Positions 1 through 8,106 of a stretch of DNA of 57,463 bases are shown here, piece after piece. Source of the DNA: Methylotenera sp. (lineage in GTDB: Bacteria; Pseudomonadota; Gammaproteobacteria; Burkholderiales; Methylophilaceae); assembly GCA_028688575.1 (NCBI GenBank), contig JAQTXW010000008.1, positions 1 to 57,463 on the forward strand. Reading direction: 5' to 3'. Below the pieces are notes generated by a model. That model was not told where the DNA came from, ran no database searches, and saw only the letters and a list, made by a program, of their open reading frames with translations. The position numbers and the translations under genes were made by a program. Positions within the stretch are counted from its first letter, which is position 1, and every line of letters begins with the position of its first letter.

Positions 1-2263
1 GTGACCCTAAGGTTTCCTGATTGTTGAGGGTGACGACATTGGCATTAAATGTGCCGCCAGCAATCATTTTGCTGTCACTATTTAATACACTGTCGGCATT
101 TATTTGCAGGTTGTTGCCAGCCAGAATTTGCCCGGGCTTTGTGGTTAAAATCTGCGTTTCATACACAATGCTGCCCGAGTTGAATTGCATGAAAGTATTG
201 GCATCGGTCATGCCATCATTGGCAACGCCTGCTTTCAGGACCAGATGCGCAAAGCCGCTACCGTCCAGATAAAAATGATCAACTTCATCGTAATTATATA
301 TACGCCCGAATAACAATGCGCCATCTGTTGAGAAATAGGAGAGCTGGTATTGTCTGGTATTGCCTGCCGCCGGTGCAGGTGAACCCATATTCCCCCGGAC
401 ATCTACCGATTCAGCAAGTGTTGAAGCAATGCTGGTTCTGACATATTGCGTAGTGAGATGTGTGTTGGTGTTATTGATGGACGCTACATTGAGACTTAAA
501 TTGCCTAGTGCTTCAATGGTGGCGCTGGTATTGTTGAGCGTAGCTGCCTGTCCAGTTGCCTGATGATTCGCATCCAGCGCTCCGCCTATCGCCAGGTTGC
601 CGGCACTGAAGATTAAGGCGTTTTCTCGGTTGGTGATGTTGGTGGCACCGATGTCTAGTTGACTGAATTGATTGCGGGCTGCGATGACTGCTGCTGTGGT
701 TACGCCATTTACAGTTTCCGTATCATTATTGAGGGTGGTAGCAGACAGGGCAATATGATCACCAAAGATACTGCCGGTGCCGATGTTATTGAGTACATTC
801 GCGTTGATGAAGGTGTCACTGCCGTCAATCACGCCTCGGTTGGTGAGGGTGTTGCTTACATTGATTTGGGTATTGAGGCCGGTGATTTCTGCGGTAGCAG
901 TATTATCGATATTGACTGCATTTAACGACAGCGTACCGCCAGCTAATAGGCTGCCTTGATTGGTTAAGTTGCCAGTGGTGGTAAACGTTAAGTTGCCGTT
1001 GGCTTGTAATTCACCTGTGCTGGTTTGGGTGTAGTCACTGGACAGTGTCACCGTTGCATCACCACCGGAGAGTAGTTGACCGTCGCCAGTTAAGCTATTG
1101 GTGTTGATGTTTAATAACTGACCTGCAGTGATTGTGCCACCCGTGTTGCTGATGCTAGCTGTATTGATATTGGTTTGTGTGGTGCTGCTGATGCGATTGC
1201 TGTTGGTCAGGTTACCATTCACATCAATGGTAACTTCACCGACACTCGCCCCGATACTGCCTGCATTACGCACGCCAACACCGGCTTCAGTGCCAATCAT
1301 GTGAATTTTGCCAGCATACATGCCACCCAAGGCGGCGACATCAATGGCAAAACCGGGTGTGGGGTTGCTGCTGCCATCCGGTAATGTAGCGTTTGGGCTG
1401 ATAGTGGTAATACCCGTGACATCACCATTACTGGCAACATTTACCTGGTTACTGCCAGTGATGATGTTCAGATTCTGTGCCCAAAGCCCTGCGTTGACAT
1501 TAACAGCACGCGCAATCACATCGGTATAGTTGCTATTGGCTGTGTCCAGCCCTGCGCCTAAAAAGTTAATGGCACCGCCACCGACACGGTAGCCCATTAA
1601 ATCCCCATTGTTGATGATAGGTGTGCCGGTGGTCAGTGTGGTACGGCTGGCGTTGATAAAGCCGCAGCCGTTACATGAAATGCCGGCTGGGTTGGCAATC
1701 ACCACTTGGGCACGGCTACCTGCGACTTCAACATAACCGTTGAGTAAGCTGGGGTTGTGGGAGTTCACTTCATTCAGAATGATACGCGCAGAGCCGGTGG
1801 CTAAATACGGGTTGCCTTGCACCCAGCCGCCTAATTGCGTCTGTACATTGGTACGGCTGTTGTTGAGAATGGCGCCTTTAGTATTCACATTAAACTGACT
1901 GTAGGTGTTGCGGGACACGCCGGCCGCACTTGGGGTTTGGATATTAACTAGCGGTACGCCGTTTGGCGCGTTGATGATGACAGGGCGTTGGTTCGCTGGC
2001 GCGGTCTGGTCGGCAATGATGTCGGCATGGGCTGGGTTGGCTAATATGCTTAAACCAACGAAACTTACCAGGCCTAAATGACACAACACCGCAAAATGCG
2101 TTGGTTTTAATGTGACTGTAGTATGGTTTGCCTGGCTGACGTGACCCTTTGCTGACGCATCCGAAGTCCGCACAGATTTACCGGCGTTGGCAATATGTTC
2201 GGCGACTGCCATCAGCATGCCGCGGGCTTTATTAAAAATGATGCGGAATCTGGTTTTATTCAT
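1..2263 (-). CDS. Two-partner-secretion exoprotein (TpsA/FhaB-type haemagglutinin), 3' end outside window
   Basis: The minus strand is open from an ATG at 2263 to the window edge (about 754 codons, no stop seen). The N-terminus is a classic extended signal peptide region (MNKTRFRIIFNKARGMLMAV), followed by a hydrophobic signal segment ending near ...NPAHADI around residue 80. A TPS/haemagglutination domain follows, with NPAGISCNGCGFINASR near residues 190-205 and a YRVGGGAINFLGAG-type motif. After that come many degenerate repeats of the form N-L-N-x-G-x-I/L, typical of the right-handed beta-helix of secreted filaments. Such proteins pass the outer membrane through a TpsB (Omp85-type) partner, which is not in the window. 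A start-proximal GGGTGG sequence could serve as ribosome binding site. Whether it is an adhesin or a CdiA-type contact toxin depends on the C-terminus, which is not visible. Confidence 0.9.
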   Translation of the reverse strand, partial: MNKTRFRIIFNKARGMLMAVAEHIANAGKSVRTSDASAKGHVSQANHTTVTLKPTHFAVLCHLGLVSFVGLSILANPAHADIIADQTAPANQRPVIINAPNGVPLVNIQTPSAAGVSRNTYSQFNVNTKGAILNNSRTNVQTQLGGWVQGNPYLATGSARIILNEVNSHNPSLLNGYVEVAGSRAQVVIANPAGISCNGCGFINASRTTLTTGTPIINNGDLMGYRVGGGAINFLGAGLDTANSNYTDVIARAVNVNAGLWAQNLNIITGSNQVNVASNGDVTGITTISPNATLPDGSSNPTPGFAIDVAALGGMYAGKIHMIGTEAGVGVRNAGSIGASVGEVTIDVNGNLTNSNRISSTTQTNINTASISNTGGTITAGQLLNINTNSLTGDGQLLSGGDATVTLSSDYTQTSTGELQANGNLTFTTTGNLTNQGSLLAGGTLSLNAVNIDNTATAEITGLNTQINVSNTLTNRGVIDGSDTFINANVLNNIGTGSIFGDHIALSATTLNNDTETVNGVTTAAVIAARNQFSQLDIGATNITNRENALIFSAGNLAIGGALDANHQATGQAATLNNTSATIEALGNLSLNVASINNTNTHLTTQYVRTSIASTLAESVDVRGNMGSPAPAAGNTRQYQLSYFSTDGALLFGRIYNYDEVDHFYLDGSGFAHLVLKAGVANDGMTDANTFMQFNSGSIVYETQILTTKPGQILAGNNLQINADSVLNSDSKMIAGGTFNANVVTLNNQETLGS

Positions 2264-2559
2264 GGAAACCACCCTTTTTATTTCTTTGAATGGGTATTAT
2301 TTTCATAAATTTAAGTTGTATATAGCTATTGGGCCAAGTTATTTTTTGCACAATAGTAACTCACCCTTTCAGGTGAAAGTAAATGCCATCGGCAAACTTA
2401 ACAATTGTTTACATTTAGCAATGCAAATAAATTCTTAGGTTAATCAGTCGAGTTCAGTAAAAATCAGGTTTAAACTATAGGTAAACTTAATGATGCGCGG
2501 AATAAATTGTTGAGCTTATAGCCGCCGTAGGCTGGGCTGAACAAATGAAGCACAATAAT

Positions 2560-2730
2560 CCCAGATTTTCCACTAGGCGATCTTTCCTCTACTTGCAGTC
2601 AACTTGTCCAATTTGCGTCTTTTTTGCGCATACTTTCTGTCAATAGAACGACTATTGATCATAAAATCCGCGCAAAAAATCCATCAAACTGTGCGGCGTT
2701 GCCACTGCAAGTCCTTATGGAAAATCTGGG
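2560..2730. repeat. MITE-like imperfect palindrome with 13-bp terminal inverted repeats
   Basis: CCCAGATTTTCCA (2560-2572) is the exact reverse complement of TGGAAAATCTGGG (2718-2730). Further nested pairs lie inside: ACTTGCAGT (2591-2599) with ACTGCAAGT (2704-2712), and TTTTTTGCGC (2620-2629) with GCGCAAAAAA (2670-2679). The whole 171-base unit can fold as one long hairpin. It has no open reading frame of note. This looks like a miniature inverted-repeat element or the collapsed remains of an insertion sequence; I see no clear target-site duplication. Confidence 0.55.
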
Positions 2731-2969
2731 GTAATTCTTAATCATTGAGCGCATGGCTACGCTCAGCTCAAAGCTATAAGCTACAGCAATGCCATGCACT
2801 GGTATAGCTTAGCCAGCGCAAAAAACTACGCAACACAGTCACGCTCCCACTTGGGCACGCACGAAGCGTTTTCTAGAGTTGATTCAAAACCTCCTCTTTT
2901 TACCAATGCTTGCAACAACCAACAGGCTAACCAGCCAAATCAAAAAAGTTTTGTAAAATTGCAGATGAA

Positions 2970-2983
2970 TTGATTTGCATCAA
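2970..2983 (+). promoter_or_regulatory. FNR/Anr/FixK-type box upstream of ccoN
   Basis: The sequence TTGATTTGCATCAA is a perfect match to the TTGAT-N4-ATCAA consensus. It lies 78 bases before the ccoN start. A CAGAAT at 3006-3011 sits at the right distance for a class II activated promoter (box centred near -41.5, start of transcription near 3018). cbb3 oxidase operons are classically induced under low oxygen by this regulator family, so the context supports function. Confidence 0.85.
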
Positions 2984-3060
2984 ATGACATTAGTCAAAGC
3001 TGCGACAGAATGTCGCGTGTAAAACTAACTGTAATTTCATCGTACTTTGGGGAGAACTAA

Positions 3061-4497
3061 ATGCAAGTCTCGAATTCGCAATCAACTACGTACAACGACT
3101 CGGTTGTACGGCAATTCTCTATCATGGCCGCAGTTTGGGGCGTGGTAGGCATGTTGGTCGGCGTTATTATTGCCGCTCAACTTGTTTGGCCTGAGCTTAA
3201 CTTGGGCTTACCTTGGACCAGCTTCGGCCGTTTACGGCCATTACATACCAATGCGGTCATTTTTGCATTTGGTGGCTGTACCTTATTTGCCACTTCTTAT
3301 TATGTTGTGCAGCGCACTTGTCACACAGCATTGTTCCTGCCTGGATTAGCTAAATTCACATTCTGGGGCTGGCAGGCAGTCATTGTTGCAGCTGCCGTCA
3401 CTTTACCTCTCGGGTTCACACAAGGTAAGGAATATGCGGAGCTTGAGTGGCCAATTGATATTCTGATCGCTTTGGTATGGGTGGCTTATGCGGTTGTATT
3501 TTTTGGCACCGTTGGCACACGCAAGGTTAAACACATCTACGTTGCCAACTGGTTCTTCGGTGCATTTATCATTGCAGTTGCGTTATTACACATTGTAAAT
3601 AGTGCGGCGATGCCTTCAAGCTTCCTGAAATCATACTCAGCCTATGCTGGCGTACAAGATGCAATGGTGCAATGGTGGTATGGTCATAATGCTGTGGGTT
3701 TCTTCTTAACAGCTGGCTTCTTGGGCATGATGTATTACTTCGTACCTAAACAGGCAGATCGTCCAGTTTACTCATATAGTTTATCTATCGTTCACTTCTG
3801 GGCATTGATTTTCACTTACATGTGGGCGGGCCCACACCATCTGCACTACACAGCTTTACCTGACTGGACACAATCTTTAGGCATGGCTTTCTCATTGATT
3901 CTGTTAGCGCCAAGCTGGGGCGGCATGATTAACGGCATGATGACTTTATCAGGCGCATGGCACAAACTGCGCACTGACCCTATCCTGCGCTTTCTGATTG
4001 TTTCATTGTCTTTCTACGGCATGAGTACGTTTGAAGGCCCGATGATGGCAATTAAAACAGTTAACTCACTTTCACATTACACAGACTGGACTGTTGGTCA
4101 CGTGCACTCGGGCGCACTGGGCTGGGTTGGTTTGGTGTCAATGGGCTCGCTTTACTACATGGTGCCTAAACTGTTTGGTCAAAAACAAATGCACAGCATC
4201 AAGGCGATTGAGTTGCACTTCTGGTTAGCAACTGTCGGCATTGTGCTTTATATCGCAGCTTTGTGGATTTCTGGCGTAATGGAGGGCTTAATGTGGCGCG
4301 CAATCAATACTGACGGCACACTGACCTATACCTTTGTTGAGTCTGTTAAAGCAAAACAACCTTACTACATCATTCGTTTGTTAGGTGGCCTGCTCTACCT
4401 CAGCGGCATGGTGATCATGTTGTGGAACGTTATTAAAACAGCGACTAGCGGCAAGCCTGCAACTGTCAGCATTCCACCTGTTGCTGCTCACGCTTAA
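3061..4497 (+). CDS. ccoN: cbb3-type cytochrome c oxidase subunit I
   Basis: CcoN is the catalytic haem-copper subunit of the high-affinity cbb3 terminal oxidase in the cytoplasmic membrane. The 478-residue length is normal, with about 12 membrane segments. Visible metal ligands are H62 (RPLHTNAV) and H349 (VGHVHSG) for low-spin haem b, H347 for the high-spin haem, and H209 (YGHNAVGF) with H259/H260 (GPHHLHY) for copper B. A GGGGAGAA sequence precedes the ATG. It is the first gene of ccoNOQP, directly behind the FNR-type box, which implies induction at low oxygen. Confidence 0.97.
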   Translation: MQVSNSQSTTYNDSVVRQFSIMAAVWGVVGMLVGVIIAAQLVWPELNLGLPWTSFGRLRPLHTNAVIFAFGGCTLFATSYYVVQRTCHTALFLPGLAKFTFWGWQAVIVAAAVTLPLGFTQGKEYAELEWPIDILIALVWVAYAVVFFGTVGTRKVKHIYVANWFFGAFIIAVALLHIVNSAAMPSSFLKSYSAYAGVQDAMVQWWYGHNAVGFFLTAGFLGMMYYFVPKQADRPVYSYSLSIVHFWALIFTYMWAGPHHLHYTALPDWTQSLGMAFSLILLAPSWGGMINGMMTLSGAWHKLRTDPILRFLIVSLSFYGMSTFEGPMMAIKTVNSLSHYTDWTVGHVHSGALGWVGLVSMGSLYYMVPKLFGQKQMHSIKAIELHFWLATVGIVLYIAALWISGVMEGLMWRAINTDGTLTYTFVESVKAKQPYYIIRLLGGLLYLSGMVIMLWNVIKTATSGKPATVSIPPVAAHA

Positions 4498-4507
4498 GGA
4501 AAACATT

Positions 4508-5134
4508 ATGTCAAATCAAGATAAAAACACTGGCTTCAGCCATGAAAAAATTGAAACCAGCAACTTTCTGATGATTGTGCTGATATTGGTGGTTGTGGCA
4601 TTTGGTGGCCTGGTCGAAATCGTACCGTTGTTCTACCAAAAATCCACAACTGAGCCAATCAAAGGTTTGGAGCCCTACACCCCTGTGCAACTTGCTGGGC
4701 GTGATATTTACATTCGTGAGGGTTGCTATAACTGCCACTCACAGATGATACGTCCGTTCCGTGCCGAAACCTTGCGTTATGGTCACTACTCTGTAGCGGG
4801 TGAGTTTGTTTATGACCACCCTTTCCAATGGGGTAGTAAACGTACAGGACCAGATTTGCATCGTGTGGGGGGTAAATATAGTAACGAATGGCAACGTATT
4901 CACTTAATCAACCCGCGCGACCTGGTCCCTGAATCTATCATGCCTGCGTACCCGTGGCTGGAGACAGCCAAGGTCGATGCAGACGCCATAGGCCCTAACA
5001 TGCGCGCTTTGCGTGCTGTGGGTGTGCCTTATACCGATGAGCAAATCGCAGGAGCAGCAGATGAAGTTAGAAACGTGTCTGAGCTTGATGCAGTGATTGA
5101 GTACCTCCAGGTACTTGGTACACATTTGAAATAA
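4508..5134 (+). CDS. ccoO: cbb3-type cytochrome c oxidase subunit II
   Basis: CcoO is the membrane-anchored mono-haem cytochrome c that passes electrons from CcoP to CcoN. The protein has 208 residues when started at the ATG at 4508, which follows an AAGGA ribosome binding site. The in-frame upstream codon at 4481 lies inside ccoN and is unlikely. One N-terminal membrane helix (about residues 20-42) is followed by the haem site C73-Y-N-C76-H77 and the conserved SQMIRPF segment. A late methionine in ESIMPAYPW is the probable axial ligand. Confidence 0.97.
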   Translation: MSNQDKNTGFSHEKIETSNFLMIVLILVVVAFGGLVEIVPLFYQKSTTEPIKGLEPYTPVQLAGRDIYIREGCYNCHSQMIRPFRAETLRYGHYSVAGEFVYDHPFQWGSKRTGPDLHRVGGKYSNEWQRIHLINPRDLVPESIMPAYPWLETAKVDADAIGPNMRALRAVGVPYTDEQIAGAADEVRNVSELDAVIEYLQVLGTHLK

Positions 5135-5147
5135 CAAGGTGATGTCA

Positions 5148-5285
5148 ATGGATATAACAACTTTGCGTATTTTAGCCACTATCGCCAGCTTTGCTGTATT
5201 TGTTGGCATCATTGCCTGGGCTTGGAAGCGTCGCAAAACGTCAGACTTTAAAGACGCAGCCAATCTGCCCTTTACTGGCGATTAG
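5148..5285 (+). CDS. ccoQ: cbb3-type oxidase small subunit CcoQ
   Basis: This 45-residue gene lies between ccoO and ccoP. One membrane helix (ILATIASFAVFVGIIAWAW, about residues 8-26) is followed by a basic segment and the typical end ...ANLPFTGD. CcoQ stabilises the assembled cbb3 complex. An AAGGTGA at 5136-5142 is well spaced for the ATG at 5148; the in-frame ATG at 5142 is too close to it. Position, length and topology all agree with CcoQ. Confidence 0.9.
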   Translation: MDITTLRILATIASFAVFVGIIAWAWKRRKTSDFKDAANLPFTGD

Positions 5286-5363
5286 CAAGCTTTAGAGCTT
5301 GAGTGACACTCTACAAAACTATAGTTAAAAACTTCGCAGTCTGAAGTTTAAAAGGAAAATAAA

Positions 5364-6302
5364 ATGAGCGACTTTACCAGTAGTTTTTGGCCGATTTTCA
5401 TCTCTGTCATCTCATTAGGTGGCGTGATAGGCTGCGCCATACTGTTATGGATTACCAGCAAAATCAAGGCAAGCAGCCCCAATGCTGACAACACCAATGG
5501 ACACGTGTGGGATGAAAACTTACGTGAAATGAATAACCCGTTACCGCGCTGGTGGATATGGATGTTTATCATCACCATCGTGTTTTCACTGTTTTATTTT
5601 GCAGCTTACCCTGCGCTAGGTATTTATGGTGGCAAACTGGGCTGGACCCAAGTAGGACAATACGAGCAGGAAGTTGCCGTTGCCAATGAAAAACTAGCCC
5701 CGCTTTATGCAGGCTTTGCTTCAACGCCCGTAGAAACACTGGCGAGCAACCCAGAAGCCAAAGCCATTGGCGAACGTTTGTTTATGAACAATTGTGCATT
5801 GTGTCACGGCTCAGATGCACACGGCAGCAAGGGCTTTCCTAACCTGACTGATCACGACTGGATTTACGGTGGCAGCCCTGAAAAAATTGCAGAAAGCATC
5901 ACCAATGGTCGCAACGGCATCATGCCGCCAATGGCCTCAGCCATCGGCAATGAGGAAGACGTTAAAAACGTAGCGCATTACGTGTTGAGTTTGTCTGCCA
6001 GTGAGCACGACACCGCGCGTGCAGAGTTGGGCAAAGAAAAATTTGCAATCTGTGCAGCATGCCATGGCGCTGATGGCAAAGGTAATCAGGCAGTAGGTGC
6101 GCTTAACCTGACTGATAACATCTGGCTACATGGTGCAGGTGAAGAAGCTATCATCAAACGCATCAATAACGGCATCAATAACCAGATGCCTGCACAGGCT
6201 GGCAAATATTCGCCTGAGCAGATTCATGTGTTAACCGCTTATGTGTGGGGGTTATCTAACAGCGCAAATACTGACACTGCCGCTAATGAGACCGCGCCTT
6301 AA
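5364..6302 (+). CDS. ccoP: cbb3-type cytochrome c oxidase subunit III (dihaem)
   Basis: CcoP is the dihaem cytochrome c that receives electrons from soluble cytochrome c. The 312 residues have two N-terminal membrane helices (about 10-31 and 64-84), the FixP_N region, and two cytochrome c domains with sites C144-A-L-C147-H148 and C230-A-A-C233-H234. AAGGAAAAT precedes the start. It is the last structural gene of ccoNOQP. The gap to the next gene (about 200 bases) contains competing hairpins. Confidence 0.97.
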   Translation: MSDFTSSFWPIFISVISLGGVIGCAILLWITSKIKASSPNADNTNGHVWDENLREMNNPLPRWWIWMFIITIVFSLFYFAAYPALGIYGGKLGWTQVGQYEQEVAVANEKLAPLYAGFASTPVETLASNPEAKAIGERLFMNNCALCHGSDAHGSKGFPNLTDHDWIYGGSPEKIAESITNGRNGIMPPMASAIGNEEDVKNVAHYVLSLSASEHDTARAELGKEKFAICAACHGADGKGNQAVGALNLTDNIWLHGAGEEAIIKRINNGINNQMPAQAGKYSPEQIHVLTAYVWGLSNSANTDTAANETAP

Positions 6303-6338
6303 GTTAAAAAACCTAAAGTAAAACCTAAGTTTTTTATG

Positions 6339-6401
6339 GGCGCTATTATGCGCCTTTAGCCACACTCTCAACTAGATGTTGGTGATTATGGCTAAAGGCG
6401 C
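6339..6401 (+). promoter_or_regulatory. Mutually exclusive hairpins between ccoP and the fixH-like gene
   Basis: GCGCCTTTAGCCA (6350-6362) is the exact reverse complement of TGGCTAAAGGCGC (6389-6401), giving a 13-bp stem. The first five bases, GCGCC (6350-6354), can also pair with GGCGC (6339-6343). The two structures compete for the same segment. No strong T run follows either stem, so this is not a plain terminator. It may be an attenuator, processing site or mRNA stabiliser. Confidence 0.4.
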
Positions 6402-6509
6402 TACCGCATATCCGCTAGACGTTTTATCACTGGCTGGCGGACCCGACTTAAACAGCACCGGCACTACAAACTAGCTCCTCTAAAAATAGTAAAATCAAAG
6501 GCAATCATC

Positions 6510-6779
6510 ATGAAACAATCTAACAATGAACTAGTAAGCAAAGCCTGGTGGCACTATGGTGATATGTGGCTTGTTGTCGGCGGGCCCGTGATTGTCATCA
6601 TCGCTTCTTTCATTACTTTGTATTTTGCAATTAAAGTACCTGACCCCGTTGTCGATGCGGACTACTACCGCAAAGGCATTGAAATCAACAAGACACTCGA
6701 TGCCAAAGGCGATGGCCTGGTGCCCGCCATACAAGGCCGCAACCATGCAGCTACTGGCATAAAACCAGCGCAGAACTAA
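6510..6779 (+). CDS. FixH/CcoH-like cbb3 oxidase assembly protein
   Basis: This 89-residue protein has one N-terminal membrane helix (about residues 19-42, in MWLVVGGPVIVIIASF) and the family signature PDPVVDADYYRKGIEIN just after it. FixH/CcoH proteins act in maturation or stability of cbb3 oxidase in the cytoplasmic membrane. It follows ccoP on the same strand, about 200 bases away. ccoG, ccoI (copper ATPase) and ccoS, which often accompany it, are absent here. It is short compared with rhizobial FixH but similar to short proteobacterial forms. Confidence 0.8.
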   Translation: MKQSNNELVSKAWWHYGDMWLVVGGPVIVIIASFITLYFAIKVPDPVVDADYYRKGIEINKTLDAKGDGLVPAIQGRNHAATGIKPAQN

Positions 6780-6788
6780 GCAAAATAG

Positions 6789-7952
6789 ATGAATGCTGAT
6801 GTAATCATCATTGGTGCAGGCCCTGCTGGGCTATGTATGGCAAAGTCACTTGCAGAGAGTGGTTTAAAAGTCACCGTCATTGAGCGAGCGTCAACCAATG
6901 CATTAGCCTCACCCGCTTTTGATGGCCGCGAAATCGCACTCACACATGACTCCGTTCATCACATGCGTGAACTTGGGGTATGGGACAGCATTCATCCTGA
7001 AAACATCGCACCCTTGCGAGATGCGCGCATATTTAACAGCCATTCACTGACCTCATTAAACTTTAATCATCAAGATACCACTCAGAACGAGCTGGGGTTT
7101 TTAATTTCTAATCACCTGATTCGAAAAGCCGCTTTTGATAGCGTTAAGTTATCCCCCGAAATCACACTCAAAACTGAAGCACAAATCACCACCATTCAAA
7201 CAGACCCGCATCAAGCCATAGTCACACTCAGCGAGGGAGAAACCCTCCATGCAAAATTAATTATCGCAGCGGATAGCCGCTTCTCAGAATCAAGACGCAC
7301 CATGGGCATCGCAGCAGACATGCATGATTTTGGCAAAGCGATGATGGTATGCGTTATGGAGCATTGCATTCCCCACGAATATACGGCCTGGGAATGGTTT
7401 GATGATGCGCAGACACTGGCACTATTGCCGATGAACGGCATGCGCTCATCGGTGGTGATTACACTGCAACCCTATGAAATTAATCGACTAATGCAGCTTG
7501 GTATTGATGATTTTAATCATGAGTTATCCAGCCGTTTCAAAAATAGGTTAGGTGCCATGCGTCTTACCTCTACGCGTCATGCATACCCGCTGGTTACGGT
7601 ATATTCAAAACGTTTTATAGCTGAACGCTTTGCACTGATTGGTGATGCAGCAGTAGGTATGCACCCTGTTACCGCACATGGTTTCAACTTTGGCTTAAAA
7701 AGCATCCAGACCTTATCCAACGAAATTAAAGCTGCTTTAACAGCTGGTGAAGATATCGCAAGCCCAGCCCTGCTCTCCCGCTACGAAAAAAAGCACCGTC
7801 AGCAAACCCGCCCCCTGTTCATGGCCACACATGCCATCGCCAAACTTTATAGCAGCAACCATCTGCCCGCAAGAGTGCTACGCACAGGGGCACTGCGCAT
7901 CGCCAGTCGCATCAAGCCTTTTAAACGCGCCGTTGCAGGCTTGCTTGCCTAA
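6789..7952 (+). CDS. ubiM: UbiM-type ubiquinone biosynthesis FAD hydroxylase
   Basis: This is a class A flavin monooxygenase of 387 residues. The N-terminal Rossmann motif is GAGPAGLCMAKSL (residues 8-20), followed by VIERA and an ASPAFDGREIALTHDS segment that I associate with UbiM. The second FAD motif is ALIGDAAVGMHPVTAHGFN, a clear variant of the GDAAH-P-x-G-G pattern. The family hydroxylates the quinone ring during ubiquinone synthesis using O2. It starts 9 bases after the fixH-like gene, so co-transcription with the oxidase cluster is likely. A general UbiH/VisC-family call is secure; the UbiM subtype is less certain. Confidence 0.75.
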   Translation: MNADVIIIGAGPAGLCMAKSLAESGLKVTVIERASTNALASPAFDGREIALTHDSVHHMRELGVWDSIHPENIAPLRDARIFNSHSLTSLNFNHQDTTQNELGFLISNHLIRKAAFDSVKLSPEITLKTEAQITTIQTDPHQAIVTLSEGETLHAKLIIAADSRFSESRRTMGIAADMHDFGKAMMVCVMEHCIPHEYTAWEWFDDAQTLALLPMNGMRSSVVITLQPYEINRLMQLGIDDFNHELSSRFKNRLGAMRLTSTRHAYPLVTVYSKRFIAERFALIGDAAVGMHPVTAHGFNFGLKSIQTLSNEIKAALTAGEDIASPALLSRYEKKHRQQTRPLFMATHAIAKLYSSNHLPARVLRTGALRIASRIKPFKRAVAGLLA

Positions 7953-8106
7953 AAAAATCAAACACGTAACACTGTAAGTATTAGCATCTGGTGGCAACCC
8001 TTATTCTGAAATGCTTTATTTCATTCGCTACATAATCAGGGTAAACTTGAAATATTGGTATTCACTAGTCAAGACTTTAATATTCACCATGCTGGAGAAC
8101 ACTTAA

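Larger units (their letters stand above)
2264..3060. other. Long non-coding region between tpsA and ccoN
   Basis: I find no credible gene in these roughly 800 bases. The stretch contains a palindromic MITE-like element (2560-2730), a second inverted repeat (AAGCTATA at 2771-2778 with TATAGCTT at 2813-2820), an FNR/Anr box (2970-2983) and a short perfect inverted repeat (3002-3016) just before ccoN. It must hold the divergent promoters of tpsA and the cbb3 operon. Confidence 0.6.

Noticed and set aside
1-2263. Calling the exoprotein CdiA
   Set aside because: The N-terminal regions of FhaB and CdiA are alike, and the C-terminus needed to decide is outside the window.
21-2438. Several open frames of 60-88 codons on the plus strand
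   Set aside because: They are antisense to the single continuous tpsA frame on the minus strand, which has clear ESPR and TPS domain sequence.
2560-2730. Calling the palindrome a complete insertion sequence
   Set aside because: It has no transposase frame and I see no target-site duplication, so only a MITE-like or remnant status is supported.
4904-5263. A 119-codon minus-strand frame across ccoO and ccoQ
   Set aside because: It is a shadow of two well-supported genes on the other strand.
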